A stretch of 64,000 bases of DNA from NCBI GenBank assembly GCA_009760855.2, contig WPIO01000073.1, positions 953,001 to 1,017,000 on the forward strand, written 5' to 3'. This stretch comes from Cristatella mucedo (lineage: Eukaryota; Bryozoa; Phylactolaemata; Cristatellidae). Of this stretch, positions 1 to 11,390 are shown piece by piece (positions within the stretch are counted from its first letter, which is position 1; every line of letters begins with the position of its first letter). The notes beneath the pieces are model-generated. The model made no database searches, was not told the DNA's origin, and was given only the letters and a program-made list of their open reading frames with translations. The position numbers and the translations under genes are program-made.

Positions 1-137
1 GACGGTACAGATTGTCTACTGTCGATCTAGTCAAAACGGCAGCACACAAAGATGACACTCCTTCATGGATGACGAATACTATTCCTTTCTACTACCCCTT
101 CCATTAAAAGTCAAACTTTAGAATTAAGGGCTGTCAT

Positions 138-230
138 ATGCAGCCAGGCTTGCCTGCCGTGAGAGTCGAAGTTGCCGCATCACAACACTTCTTGCTGACC
201 TGCACTGGCTTCATAATCTCGTGGTCTAAT
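138..230 (+). mobile_element. LINE-A fragment (reverse transcriptase 3' part)
   Basis: A diverged piece of the LINE-A open frame: its bases align to the segment that elsewhere encodes the [23 protein letters not shown] stretch, here with a broken frame. It lies in the RECK intron just upstream of the first visible exon. No tail or other end is visible. Confidence 0.5.
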
Positions 231-538
231 TTGGACGAATCAGTCAATTTTCAAATATTGCTGAAATTTAGAAAGAAACTTATTGACTGCAAAAATTTAA
301 GCAATAGGTTGTTACCAACCGAGATAACTTATTTCAGTCAGTTTAAAAAAAAACCACGTGCTATGCACGTCGTAGGTGTAGCTATCAGCAGCACCTGCTT
401 GTGGTGGCTTCTTCGACAGTCTTTTGAGGCAAGCATGGAAGCCTCTGTAAATAAGATTGCGTTTGCCATGCTAACCTCAACTGCATCGGGCCACCCTCAA
501 TTTCGAAGCAAAATTGTTGCTATAAAAAAATGTTGTAG

Positions 539-3500
539 TCTCTTCCATGGGCTCATGCAACCTGAACGCAAACGAACCGGTGTGCGACTCGAAGGGGCTT
601 GAAAGCCGGAGCTTGTGCATTCTGCTACAGAATCGCAAGCAGCTTGCTTATAGGGGGCACTGCATGGTGAGTATTCTGCATGCTTATTATGCATGCGTAT
701 TCTGCTTGCTCGCTTCTTCTGCTTCTGCATCTGGCAGAGCTGATGCCACAGCTGAGAGTGGTGCATTCAGTGCTTGGTGCTGTATTTCCTGCAGAGCCAC
801 TGCGAACATGAGGGTGTCGTCTGTGGAGTCAATGGAGAGACTTATTCTAGTGAGTGCGTGGCTTGGGCGGATAGAGTCCTCGCCGACTACGAAGGGCCTT
901 GCAAAGCCGTCGGCAATTACGGCGATGCGAATTGTAAGTATTTCGGATTTTGTCTTAGCCTTGCTCTTCGATTGCTCATACAGTAGATGCATGTGGTGAA
1001 GAAACTTTACTAGTCCTTGCCCTTAACTCGCATTTGGTGGCTGTGAGCAGTATTATACTTCAAACAACCGATGGCCACTGTGGAGATCTTAGCACTTTTG
1101 TTTCTAGATCTTAAACTGCTACCGTATTCTACTTATCAGTTGGTAACTACCCGTAATCGCTCTCGGGTTATGAAGGCTTAGTAGTTTGTGTAACAAGCTG
1201 AGTGTGAGAGAGGCAGAGGGAGCAAGGTGCCTAATCAGCTCTGTAGGTTACCTCATGGGCTATTGCAGCACGATATGGCAGTACTTTGCTCTACAAATAC
1301 TGTACCCATAGATTGTTTTTTGTGGCCGGTTAGTTTTCTTCAGCTCTCCTTCGTAAGGAATGCAATTGGCCTCACCAGTGAGCCTAGTCACTCCCAAGGA
1401 TGTCAGTCAGTAAGCATCGTACTCGTCATCAAGGGAACTCGATCTGTGTGACCGTGTGTAGACCTAGGGCTTCAGCATTAAGAAGGTATGTCATCACCAA
1501 CCAGACGATTTGATCTTAAATCGGCAGTAGCATGCCCAGCGATATTGGTGTGCAAGACTAGACAACTAGACCCGGTAGGCCTCTAAGTAAAAACGTTTTG
1601 ACATAGATCTAGCAAAAGAAGTCTCTTACCAGGTGAGATTGAATCTAGTATTTGTGACTCAGCAGATTTCTGCACGTACGAGCAACACTCAGTTTAAAAC
1701 AGATCTTGTCTTGTTACTCGAAACAATTGTATCAACCCTCATTAGAGTTTGAGCTGAAAGCCACATCTTTCCTGTTACAATAGCCTCTATATACTAGGCT
1801 TATGTATATTGGCTTTTTGCTGACACGTTCAAAGCTACCATTATCATTACCATTTCTAGATTGTGGCAATTGCAGCAAGGCTAAATATTCTAACAGTGCT
1901 ACCAACATGCTAGAATTATATGCCTGACTGAACTATGCGAGATTCGGTGACTTAAGTATCTATTAGGATCGAAACGAACCAAGGTGCTATTGAATGCTAG
2001 CTGATTTAGCAGCCTCTTTTGTACAGCAATGGAAGAGCCTTTACAGCTATCACCACTGCAAGCGGCGATAAAGGATCGCCCACCGCAGGATTCGAACCCA
2101 CGACCTCGGAACAGAGGTCGTGAAAAGCAACTGCCTTAAGCCAAATCAGTGATCAGCTCCCGTGCTGAACCAACAAGATTCAATGCAGGGCTGCTCTTGA
2201 TTAGGCAGCCAGTGCTTGCACTGTTAAAATTTAGCATTTAATGCTGAAAGTTGTTGAATGGCTAGTGAATCGTTAGAATTTGGCAGTTAATTTTGTAGCA
2301 TAAATTAAGACTGCTGATCTTTGTCGGGCATGTGCATTTCCTGTCTCTCGTGGCAGTGTCAAGGACTGTCTGGGTGCCAATGGGTAAGGTGCTAGTACTT
2401 TATGACTCAGGTTGTGGTTTTGAGTCTTGCAGCAGGCAATTGCTTATTGGCTACTGCAAGCAAGAGTGGTAGGCTCTAAGGCTCTTTTTTTGCTAGAGAT
2501 GAGGCTGTTGAATCAGCCGACTTTTACTTTACTTTATTGACAGTGATACAACTGAGCTGTGACTCTCAAGTGAATTACTGATATGAGGAAGTCTCTCACC
2601 ACAGACACACTAACAATCAGCAGCTCTTTTTAGTGCAGCCTAGCCCTAATACTTTTTTCTTGCATTGCAGCAGCTGTTGCTGGCATAATTCCGATCTCAT
2701 CCACATGTCACGACGTAACATGCCCGGCCAAAGAAATTGTTTCGAGCTGCAAGCCAATAATACCTCCGGGCGCCTGTTGCCCGGTCTGCGGTAAGACTTG
2801 GAAAGGATTAGCTTTACTCAATAGCGTGTTGATAGTTTGCACCATGATTTGAGGCTAAGAATTTTGCATTGTATGTCTGTAGGTGCTGAGCTGAGGACTT
2901 CATACAGCAAAAGGCAGCTGAAGAGTCTAAGTGGTAGTGGTCACTCAACGCTAACCGGCAGTCACCCTTTATCTGCTAGCTCTCAGACTGTGGCCACCGG
3001 TGGCTTGCCGGTGATTTCCGTGTCTGACATCGCTGATCATCTCAGGCAATATGTAACTGTGGCTGAGTGCGATGTTTTCAGTTACCTAAGCATTGAAGAT
3101 GAGATCGTTATCTTGATCGTACCTGTGGTCAGAAACCCAACTCCGCTTCAGGTCTGCAATATTGCCTGCGTCTCATTAAGATCTCAGTAGTGTAGAGCTC
3201 ATTTCAAAAGATTCTAGACATCTGAGCCCCGTGCTAGCATTGTAATTAACCACACTTTGTCGTGCTTTCTAGGTGCAAGCATGTAATGGTGAAGCAGAGA
3301 AGGTGTCTACGTGGATCGTTGCCAGAAATCCAATGGTGTTTATTGATGCAAAGTTGTCAGTACTTGTGGGTGCAAGGATTCGGACTGCCTCGCTGGAGAC
3401 ACCTTCGCTGTTGAAGCAGCAGCTGTGCTGTGCTTCACTCGCCAGTCGTGATAGGCAGACATATGCAGGCACAGTTGCAACTCTTATGCTGGTAGCCCAC

Positions 3501-3545
3501 AAGCTGGCTCGTGCGAGGTTGCCTGAGCACTTGGCCAGTGACTGA
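539..3545 (+). CDS. RECK: RECK, 3' part (reversion-inducing cysteine-rich protein with Kazal motifs)
   Basis: Membrane-anchored extracellular glycoprotein; the family restrains matrix metalloproteases and takes part in Wnt7 signalling and angiogenesis. Coding exons read from sequence: 539-666, 795-933, 2671-2790, 2883-3151, 3273-3545 (TGA), all phase-compatible with GT-AG introns, giving 308 visible residues of a family usually near 970. Exon 1 holds a Kazal-like module lacking the usual Thr-Tyr. Exon 2 holds a canonical Kazal module with VCGVNGETYSSEC. Exon 3 has a Cys-rich module ending PPGACCPVCG. Exon 4 contains the family signature CDVFSYLSIEDEIVIL. Exon 5 begins VQACNGEAEKV. The donor after 3151 (GTCTGC) is weak; reading through it adds 13 residues before a stop at 3188. 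The expected GPI-anchor tail is only weakly hydrophobic. The 5' half of the gene, including the signal peptide, is left of the window. Identification is from remembered homology but the match is strong. Confidence 0.88.
1998..2161 (-). mobile_element. SINE-A copy
   Basis: tRNA-derived SINE in reverse. Read on the minus strand it has a B-box-like GGTTCGAATCC followed by GCGGTGGGCGATCC, a body with paired TATCGCC/GGTGATAG, and a tail in which GCCTC and GAGGC can pair, ending in AATCAGCT. Same order as the copy at 26197. It sits in a RECK intron. Confidence 0.75.
2384..2523 (+). mobile_element. SINE-A copy, degraded
   Basis: Retains the order of the SINE-A family: a GGTAAGGTGCT head, a B-box remnant, CAGCAGGCAATT, a shortened body, and the tail GATGAGGCTGTTGAATCAGC. 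More diverged than the neighbour at 1998, so probably older. Confidence 0.6.
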
Positions 3546-4174
3546 AAGTGTTGACCTGTTGGAAGTCATCAGTCAGCAGTAGCTCATTGAAATAGCATGA
3601 CGATCAGCTGAAAAGCCACCCAGCGAATAGACAAGCTTCTGGGAAATATTCTGTCAGGTCGGTCGATGGCCGAAGACTTCAGGTTGTTGGTTTGCACATT
3701 AATTCAGGTTTTCATTAGGCGGCCGTGATGAAGCCGTCTAATTTCCTAAAACCACACGGTGCTTGTTTCCATGAAATCCTTGCCATTGCCTTGGTAACCA
3801 TTAGTGGCAGATGGACGATGCAGGCCTCCGTGACTGTTATTAATGACAAATCAAGTTTGACGACCGATCGCTACGTTGAATAGCTGCAACGACAATATCA
3901 TTGCTAGTGTTCCAGAATGTTCAGAGCCACGTCTAATGTGTCGTCACTGCAAAACTTCATGCTGCTGATCACCTGATCACCTGTTACCAGAATCGCAGTG
4001 CCTTGTCTGATTTGCTTGCACTGTCGGACAACCGTCCACTAGTGCATAGCTTTGTAACCTGTTTATACATTGACCGATGTGACATTGGTCCTCGGCCCAA
4101 GAGGCGTGGTTGGCGGTCCGGAAGTGCCTTTAGAATAGCCCATTATTTATGGCCATTATTTTTATACTTAAGTT

Positions 4175-4180
4175 AATAAA
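4175..4180 (+). promoter_or_regulatory. Polyadenylation signal of RECK (AATAAA)
   Basis: Canonical AATAAA about 630 bases after the RECK stop codon, in an AT-rich stretch. A second AATAAA lies at 4265-4270. Either could end the transcript. Confidence 0.6.
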
Positions 4181-4264
4181 CTTATACATTTTTTAAGAAA
4201 GTGTAGAGATACGTCCTCTTATAAGCAACTGTGTTTATTACTTACATACCGACATGCAGCATTA

Positions 4265-4270
4265 AATAAA
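4265..4270 (+). promoter_or_regulatory. Second possible polyadenylation signal of RECK
   Basis: AATAAA 85 bases after the first one; an alternative or back-up 3' end. Confidence 0.4.
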
Positions 4271-4280
4271 GAGTTGCAAA

Positions 4281-5969
4281 CTCGGTAATGCTCGTAAGTG
4301 CATTTTGCAGTGTGCCACCTATAGCGATCTAATTTCGGCCACAGATGTCTTACGAATGCTATTGCATCAAGCATAGCCAACATATTGTTGCTAAAGATTT
4401 TGCCAGCATGGTACTTGTTGAGTCATTGAGCAGTAATTATTGCAGTGGATACAATTGAAGCTGCGATCTCAGCGGTCAATACTGCTGCAACCGGCTTACA
4501 ACAGTTTCTGCGTTTAAAAAAGCCTTAGCGGCGAACACGAGGCTCTAAATGGCGCTAGTTCTAGCTGATTTGTTACTAATACTGGCGCTGCGAAGCACTG
4601 CCAGCGAATCGGATGTACAGCACCAATACTCGCAGGTATGACGACGAACGCGACAGCAATGAGAAGTTTGCCCATACCCATAATGTAATTATATCTCTAT
4701 CCATAGCGTAGAGCAGATTTTTTCGAAGCCGCAGAGAGGGCGAGTGTACTACACCAGCCACAGCACGCAACTTTCCGAAATCCAAAGAACTACTGACTCG
4801 CTTTTCCGCGAGTTGGTCTTTTTCTGCCACCTAACCATCGATCATGACTTAGCCAATAGCTAGTCACAATACAGAAAGCCGAATAATCTCTAAGCTGTCA
4901 ATATATGGCTGCTTTAGCACTTCAATGTTTCAATATAACGGTAGCTGACTTTCGGTCGAGATTTACGGCTGTTACTCACGGGATGTGCGGCTTCCGAATT
5001 CGAACAGAACTAGACCGCTAACGCAGGTCGTAACAGTTCTAGTCTCAGCCGACGAGAGACAAATACCTGTGGAGCTCTGAGCCTTGGAATGACGGCTAGC
5101 GACTTGCAGGTGCAGTACCAATGCACGGAGCTATGCCGACAGTAGCGGATCAGGCTGTAACGAAGAGCGCCCCCTATCTACAGACAACAAGTCATATCCA
5201 TATTGTAGAGAAGTCCGCATGTGATCGATGGATGGTCACATTCGCTCAACAGCGGCCGCGACGTGTAGCAACTCTCGTAGGGCCTCAATGGCCTAGAGCA
5301 CAACTTTCGTAGTACAACTCACTGTCTACTAGACAGCTTCGGCTTATATGCTGCCTTGGCCTTGGATTATCGCATTATCACACAATCGCTTTTCAGCCGT
5401 TAAAACTCGTGGACTGCGAATAGTGAATATCAGTCGTAAGCAGGCTAATTTAGCATGCGGACGTAGTACTGCCTACTTCTTAAAGTGCGGCTGTCCTCGG
5501 CCGGAATAATGCAAAAGCCTAATGCGACCAGCTATCATAATTGTTAGCGTTCGGCTTCGTCGCCTCATTAGGCCGTATACATTACTACCAAAGACCTTAA
5601 GATCTCTCCTTCAAAGCTGTCGTTGCAGCTGTCCTGCCTTCATCTTCCTCGCCAACAGCAGTCTCACCTATGAGTTAGGCTTCGACGCGTCTCCAGAACT
5701 TTCCAGAACCCTGGGCTTTCCATGCGTTCATGTCGTCAGCACCTGGCAGAAGACGGGCGAGCGCTTTTTCAGCTGCAGCGTCGTCTCAATACATACTTGA
5801 ACCGATCTAAAGCTGCGAAGGAGCGAGATTAAGACGTGCAGTAGGGAAAGGAGCCGACCTCCATATACCGCTGCATGATGGGTCGTGACTTCGGCCTATG
5901 AACCTATTCACTGGCATTGCCTCAGCCGCTTCGCCGTCGAGTGAGCTCTGCAATCCCTGGGAGCTGCAG
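4281..5969. other. Intergenic spacer without a recognised gene
   Basis: No coding exon, RNA gene or family member recognised. Short open frames here lack codon bias, splice context or homology I know. The base composition resembles old transposon-derived sequence, but I cannot assign it. Confidence 0.5.
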
Positions 5970-5979
5970 GGGGCCGTGA

Positions 5980-6170
5980 ACATTTAAAGGGTCTAAAGTT
6001 GCGATGTGGAAAGAATAGGATAGAAGTGTGTTACATTGCATTGAATAGCTCAAAAATATATGGTTATTGTTGCGCTCCCTTAAAAAATTAAAAATATTTT
6101 TAAATGAATCAATATTCGGTAGATTGACTTTCTTTTGTGTTACATTGCAGATCTGAAATGTGTTTCCGAA
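5980..6170 (+). repeat. Direct repeat, left copy, flanking the hAT remnant
   Basis: Shares with 8270-8460 the landmarks AATAGGATAGAA, AATAGCTCAAAAATAT, GGTTATTGT, AAAAATATTTTTAAATGAAT and GATCTGAAATGT, in the same order and orientation, with scattered substitutions and small indels. Confidence 0.8.
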
Positions 6171-6644
6171 AACATTAATCCGGTAGGCAAAAGTAGCGAA
6201 AAAATTGAGACAACTGGCATACGAGAGTGAATCCCATGGCTAGAGCAATGGATCGATTCATGCTACCAGTCACACCGTTTCCTTCGAAATAGAATTCCAG
6301 TTCGCCACAGAAAAGACTGAAGGAGACTACGAAGGAAGCAACATCCAACAAAAAATGAAAGGATGCTAAGAAGCTCTACAACAATTCGTTACGTTTTCAA
6401 CAATGGATGGTGAATGCCAAGGGTTTAGATCGTGATAGCTGTCAGCAAGCTCTATCTATTTCACGTAACTTCCCACGTAGTGGCCCTCCGTATATGCCAG
6501 AAAGTATATCCGATGGTTTACATATGGGCATTGTTAAAATTGGAGCTGCCCAAGTAAAGGATTACAAGTTTCCCAAATCAAAAGAAAACCATAGATTCAA
6601 TCTGGACTTCTATTCTAAGATGCTGCCAAATGGAGAAACGAGGA

Positions 6645-7484
6645 CATATTCCAAAGCGACCTCTCGTTAGACGACCATATCAGCTCCACAGTCAAATCTG
6701 CCAATTTTCAGCTTCATAACATTGCTAAAATTCGGGCTTGTTTAGATAAGGATACCACGTCTAAGTTTGTCCATGCATTCGTGACATCTCGTCTCGACTT
6801 CTGCAACTCACTGCTTACTGGCCTACCAGCATGTGCGATCAGGCGATTGCAGCTGGTGCAAAACTCTGCAGCTGGGCTTGTCTGTCGTGAGCGTCGCAGT
6901 TGCCACATCACTCCACTCCTCGCCGACCTGCACTGGCTACCAGTCAAGCAACGGATTGACTTCAAGGTTTTGTCGCTCACTTTTAGGTCCCTTCATTCTA
7001 TTGCTCCAGCTTATCTCTCCGACATACTCCCCCATCAGGCCAAGCATCGTACCACCCGCTTTTCGGAATCCAACAGTCTACCAATACCTCGTACAAACCT
7101 TAAATCCTTTGGAGACCGTGCATTTAGTTCGTATGCTCCCAAAGCCTGGAACTGCCTCCCGACCTGCGTCAGAACATCCCCTGACCTGACCACATTTAAA
7201 AGGAACTTAACAACACACCTATTTAGGACAGCATTTAGTGGGTCCCTGTGATTCGTCCTTGATGTGCTTATGCGTGCTGACACTGTGCACGCTGCAACTA
7301 ACCACATTTGCATGCTGACCCTGTGCATGTCACCCCTAACCATGTTATTCATTTTGTTTGTTTTTCAAGTATGATTTTACTTACCATTCAATTGTATTTC
7401 CCTTTGCAGGAAATGTAAAGCGCCTAGAAAGAGATTAAGTTCTCTGAGGGCGCTTTATCAAGTACATTATTATTATTATTATTC
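6645..7484 (+). mobile_element. LINE-A copy nested in the hAT remnant
   Basis: 5'-truncated non-LTR retrotransposon. Its open frame around 6781-7251 encodes the L2/CR1-like C-terminal reverse transcriptase region ([52 protein letters not shown]). The 3' UTR follows, with a stem-loop AAGTGCC-type element and an ATT-repeat tail. It is inserted inside the transposase frame of the older hAT copy. Confidence 0.9.
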
Positions 7485-8269
7485 CAACTTGGCTCGTATA
7501 TTCCGAACAGAGGGATGCCAAATACTCTTTCTGTTGCAAGCTGTTTGGTTTAAAAAAGATAATTCTAAAATATCTAATGAATTCAGCAGTTGGCAATACT
7601 TGAGTAAGACCTTGGAGCCGCGTGAGAAGTCAATCGAGAGACCACAAGTAGCACACAATGGACTGAAAAGAGCTTGAATAGCGTGACAAAACCCTATCAT
7701 CTCTTAGCATTTAGACGCTAGCTTTAGTGGAAAAAGACTCGTTACCACGCCTTTAATGGTAATTCCGATTGGCTCTATGCTCATGGAAGCGAAAACTTTC
7801 TTGGCGAAGTTCAATTAATTGCAAATTTTGATCCCATAATGGCCGAACATTTACCGTGCGTTCACTATTCAGAAGCAGTGGTCCATTATCTGGACCCTGA
7901 AAGTCAAAATGAATCAATAAATCTCATTTCTGATCAAATTTTGGAAGAAATTACAAATAGAGCGAAATATGCTAAATTCTAAAGTATTAAGCTAGATTTT
8001 GCACCAGACGTCATCCACCACGAGCAAATGACCACGATGCTTTGTTCCATGGAGCTTCAAAAGAACAAGGCAACGATTAAAAAGTACTTTGTGGGCTTTC
8101 TAAATATGGCTGACGCAAGCAGAGCCGGACTTTCTGATTCGCTTCTGAGCAGCTTACTTAGTTGGGGTTGAACCTGACGGATTGCGGAGACCGAGTTATA
8201 ATAGTGGCAGCAACATGAAGGGGAAATGTTGTGGTTTTCAAGCACGACTTCTAAAGGGGAACCCGCGAG

Positions 8270-8460
8270 CACAAGGGGTCGAAAGTTGTGATGTGAAAAA
8301 ATAGGATAGAATTATGTTAAATTGCCTTAAATAGCTCAAAAATATTGGGTTATTGTGGCGCTCTCTCTAAAAATTAAAAATATTTTTAAATGAATTGGTA
8401 TTCTGTAGGTATATACGCTTTCGTATTTTTACATAGTAGATCTGAAATGTCTGGCCTTAC
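8270..8460 (+). repeat. Direct repeat, right copy, flanking the hAT remnant
   Basis: Right-hand partner of 5980-6170, in direct rather than inverted orientation, which is not what terminal inverted repeats of a single hAT element would give. Confidence 0.8.
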
Positions 8461-8837
8461 ATTTATTTTATTAAATTTATTTAGATTTCTTCAATTATAT
8501 TTGCCTTGCAGCAATCGCAGTCTCAACCTTGTCCTATGCGATGCAGCAGGCTCTTTGGTAGCATCCACAAATGAATCATATATCTTTCTCTGGTTACTTA
8601 CAGCGAGTGTACTTGATTTTTTTGGCATAAACTTATAGATAGAACTCGCTGAAAGAGTTTTGCTCTATTACTGTGAAATATCCGTGGATACTCGCCGGGA
8701 AAGCCGCAGTTCTGTATAAAAGCGCTTCGATTCCAAACCAAGGGCATCCTCACAGCAGTGCTAAGCATTCGCGAAGCTTCAAGGCAAAGATGCACTGGTG
8801 CAGCTCTCAGATCTCAGCCGCGATGCAAGCCCTTGCC

Positions 8838-9062
8838 TTAGTGAGCTTGACTGGGGCACCTAGCACAGACCCAGCCCACGTTCCACCACGGCCCAGGTTA
8901 GAATAGAGCTTTGTGCAAGCGATGCGGTTAGGAGATGGACCGACTAACGTGCTTGCCGTAGTGGGCTCGACTAGGACACCGGGTGTAGACCGGCTAAAGT
9001 TAGAATGGAGCCTGGTGCAGACGATGCGGTCAGATTCTGCAGCGACTAATGTGCTTAAGTAG
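8838..9062 (+). repeat. Two-unit tandem duplication (~110 bases)
   Basis: Two head-to-tail diverged units sharing GACTAACGTGCTT/GACTAATGTGCTT, AAGTTAGAATGGAGC-like and GACGATGCGGT-like blocks. No coding function apparent. Confidence 0.55.
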
Positions 9063-9721
9063 ACATAGAGTGAGAGGACGGCAAGCTGGCGGAGGAGCCA
9101 TTTAATAGGCTACAGGCGGAAACGAATGAGTCTGAGAACTGACGCCAAGAGTGGAGGCTGAGAAAATAGCAGCTTCGCGCGAGGTCAGGAGTTCAGATGT
9201 GAGAGAATATAACTGGACGACTGACAGAGCTTGGGGCTGTAGCTTCTGTTGTTGATGCGAAACTACGCTTCGAGAGCGCGAGAGTCGAACCTACGGCGAC
9301 GAAGAGCTAAGTGCAACTTAGGCTTCGCTGTTGTGTTCTGCCGGCCAATCGGCTGCTCATATCTTGTGGGTGTTGTAGCGGTCCGACTTCGTGGTCGGGA
9401 CCATCGCTAGCGAAGCGCTCGTAGGGTAGTTTATTGTACTCGGGCTTCGGGAATTCCGACCAGTTAACTCCGTCGGTCTGGTGCACGCCGTGCAAAATGC
9501 TTGCGCCGGCGCGTAGCCGCTACTAACAGGCCCAAAATAAACTGTCGCTTTCGGCGCCCAGTGGTGGCCGCTTTTGTTTTAACAGCATTGCAGCACAGTC
9601 CACCGGTAGAGAACCCGGGGACGAACTGCTTCTTCGCGGTTGCAAAGATTCCAAAGCTCCCTGTGAGGCGTATGCGTGAGCAAAAGAAATGGCTGCTTTC
9701 AGCTTCCCATCGTGTTTCACA

Positions 9722-10109
9722 ATATTGCATGATCTACTTGTTGATTGATATCCAGAAGGTCAGCAAGATACTCCACGAAAGAAATCTGCAAATTTATGTC
9801 ACCTAGGAGCTTATCAGAGCCAAAATTTGCTTGATACGCAACTATCACAAAAAGCGACACGTTATTCTCATCAGCAGTTGATACAGCAACAAACGTTTGC
9901 AAACAACCAGACATACGGCCCATATGCCAGCTGAAAAGCGCCGACGTGCGTCGGGCTAGTTCGGATACGAAGATCGAGACTACCCTCGCATCGACGATTT
10001 GCACACATTCAAAGTGCAGTTCTTTCACGAAATAAAAGTCATTCTTGTCTTTAGTGGTGATCGGTTTGCCATTTAGAGCGTGCAAAGGGACATAGTCGTG
10101 ATGGAACAC
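9722..10109 (-). CDS. Unrecognised open frame, possible exon or decayed gene
   Basis: An uninterrupted minus-strand frame of about 130 residues. Its first codon is GTG and it has no supporting start signal, so it would be an internal exon or transposon piece, not a full gene. The translation is mixed in composition with several acidic and hydrophobic patches (HALNGKPITTKDKNDFYFV, VAVSTADENNVSLFVIVAY) and no low complexity, which is unusual for random frames here. I do not recognise a domain. Its upstream edge abuts the SINE-A copy at 10110. Confidence 0.25.
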
Positions 10110-10261
10110 TAGATAAGGCGGTTGCTTTTCACCACCTCGGTCCCGAAGTCGTAGGTTCGAATCCTGCAGTCGGCGATCCTTTATCGCAAGCCTTCAAGCA
10201 GTGGTGATAGCCTTAAAGGCTCTTCTGTCGCTATACAAAAGAGGCTAGTAAATCAGCTAGA
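10110..10261 (+). mobile_element. SINE-A copy
   Basis: Head AGATAAGGCGGTTGCTTTTC, B box GGTTCGAATCC, GGCGATCCTTTATCGC, the body hairpin, and the tail with ATACAAAAGAGGC then AATCAGCTAG. Well preserved. The A-box end looks truncated. Confidence 0.8.
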
Positions 10262-10843
10262 ATCTTTGCATTATTTTACAAAATTATGTGGGTTATTATT
10301 CTGGTCTCATGTTCCTCGTATATTAGTTTAACTTTAAATAAACATGAGCTATGGACGCAAAATAGACTATCAACTCATGCAAGGGGCACAAAACCAAAAA
10401 GTGGCAGGTGCCTCTAAAAGTGACGCGATGGCTCTACCTCAGCAATCCAGTCTTTTCTGCCTGCTTTTCAGTCAAACTGTCTATGGGGTATGATAGACAA
10501 TCTCCAGAGTCCAGCGTTTCTTAGAAACATACGCCCACTGAAGACTTTCAGAAAACAGTTTAAGACCTCGCGAATCGGAACAACAAGTCCAATACATTTC
10601 CTTTTACGACCAGCGATTCAGCAGCCGTAGCATGGCCCTAACTACTCGTAGTTGTCGATATGCATGTGCAAGAAGATGACGGTATGATATTCACCAAGTT
10701 GCAAAATCAACAACTATCGAGGATGAAGTCACGTAGACGTTATGGCACGCAAGAGAAGACGCTTCCTTGAGTTGGCCTTGAGGCGTGAAAAGGAGCCGTA
10801 GTGGAAATATTGAACTGGCAAGATTGATAAGCAGCTCTGTCAG

Positions 10844-11390
10844 TCATCGGAAAGCAATGTCGTCTGACTTACAGCATTGTCGCTGCAGTCCCGAAACAGG
10901 GAGCGTCACCAAATAGACAAAATGCGAAGAGGAGTGACCACTGAAACGTAGAGCTCGTGAGATAGACAAGCGATCCTCCTCGTCAGCGTAAAGCAACAGC
11001 GTGTATTGCATTGCAGCATCTCTGCATTGCACATCATCGTCACAGGAACAATGGTCCTCATTGGGCACGTAACGAGAGCTGGTAGCAGTCGCATTAATCG
11101 TAGAGCAGACGCCATCAGCAGAAGGCTCGCAGTGAATGAAAGCACATTGTCCAGCGTTAAAGCAGCAGTCAATAATCTCACAATAATTCGCGAAGTAGCA
11201 GTCTCGCAGCAAGTTACAATAGTTACACTCTCCCCGGCGGCTACAATCGGCTTAGGAAGAACGACCACTTCATTCCATGCATCATTAGTCAAGGCTAAGG
11301 TACCGGATGCAAGCACGTTGAATGTAGCCATTACTGTGCTGTCGTTTAAAATCATAATCTCTGGCTTCTCGAGCCGTATATTGGGTTTCT
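10844..11390 (-). pseudogene. Possible frameshifted Cys-rich extracellular protein fragment
   Basis: Two overlapping minus-strand frames look coding in succession. Upstream (about 11390-11215) reads a beta-rich stretch with NVLASGTLALTNDAWNEVVV and GESVTIVTC. A second frame, open from 11212 down, reads CYFANYCEIIDCC, CAFIHCEPSADGVC and EDHCSCDDDVQC, with 15 or so cysteines. A one-base shift near 11210 would join them. No family is recognised. It could be a decayed gene, a transposon part or chance. Confidence 0.25.

Larger units (their letters stand above)
934..2670 (+). other. RECK intron
   Basis: Intron between the second and third visible RECK exons, starting GTAAGT and ending TTGCAG. It contains two SINE-A copies of opposite orientation. 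The acceptor is a tandem CAGCAG, so inclusion or loss of one residue is possible. The rest shows no coding potential I could support. Confidence 0.7.
5970..8480 (+). mobile_element. Decayed hAT-like (DUF4371/ZMYM1-type) DNA transposon, split by a LINE
   Basis: Two separated pieces of transposase-like reading frame. The first, about 6390-6650, includes the motif HRFNLDFYSKMLPNGE, resembling the start of the TTF-type zinc finger region. The second, about 7770-8080, reads ANFDPIMAEHL, VHYLDPESQNESINLI and DFAPDVIHHEQM, resembling the following transposase segment; it contains an in-frame stop at 7980-7982. A LINE-A copy (6645-7484) lies exactly between them, so the gap is a nested insertion. Segments of about 190 bases at 5980-6170 and 8270-8460 are direct repeats of each other. 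Family placement rests on motifs recalled from memory. The element is dead. Confidence 0.65.

Noticed and set aside
6781-7251. 156-residue frame that could be read as a host gene
   Set aside because: It is the C-terminal reverse transcriptase of LINE-A, seen in many other copies in the window.
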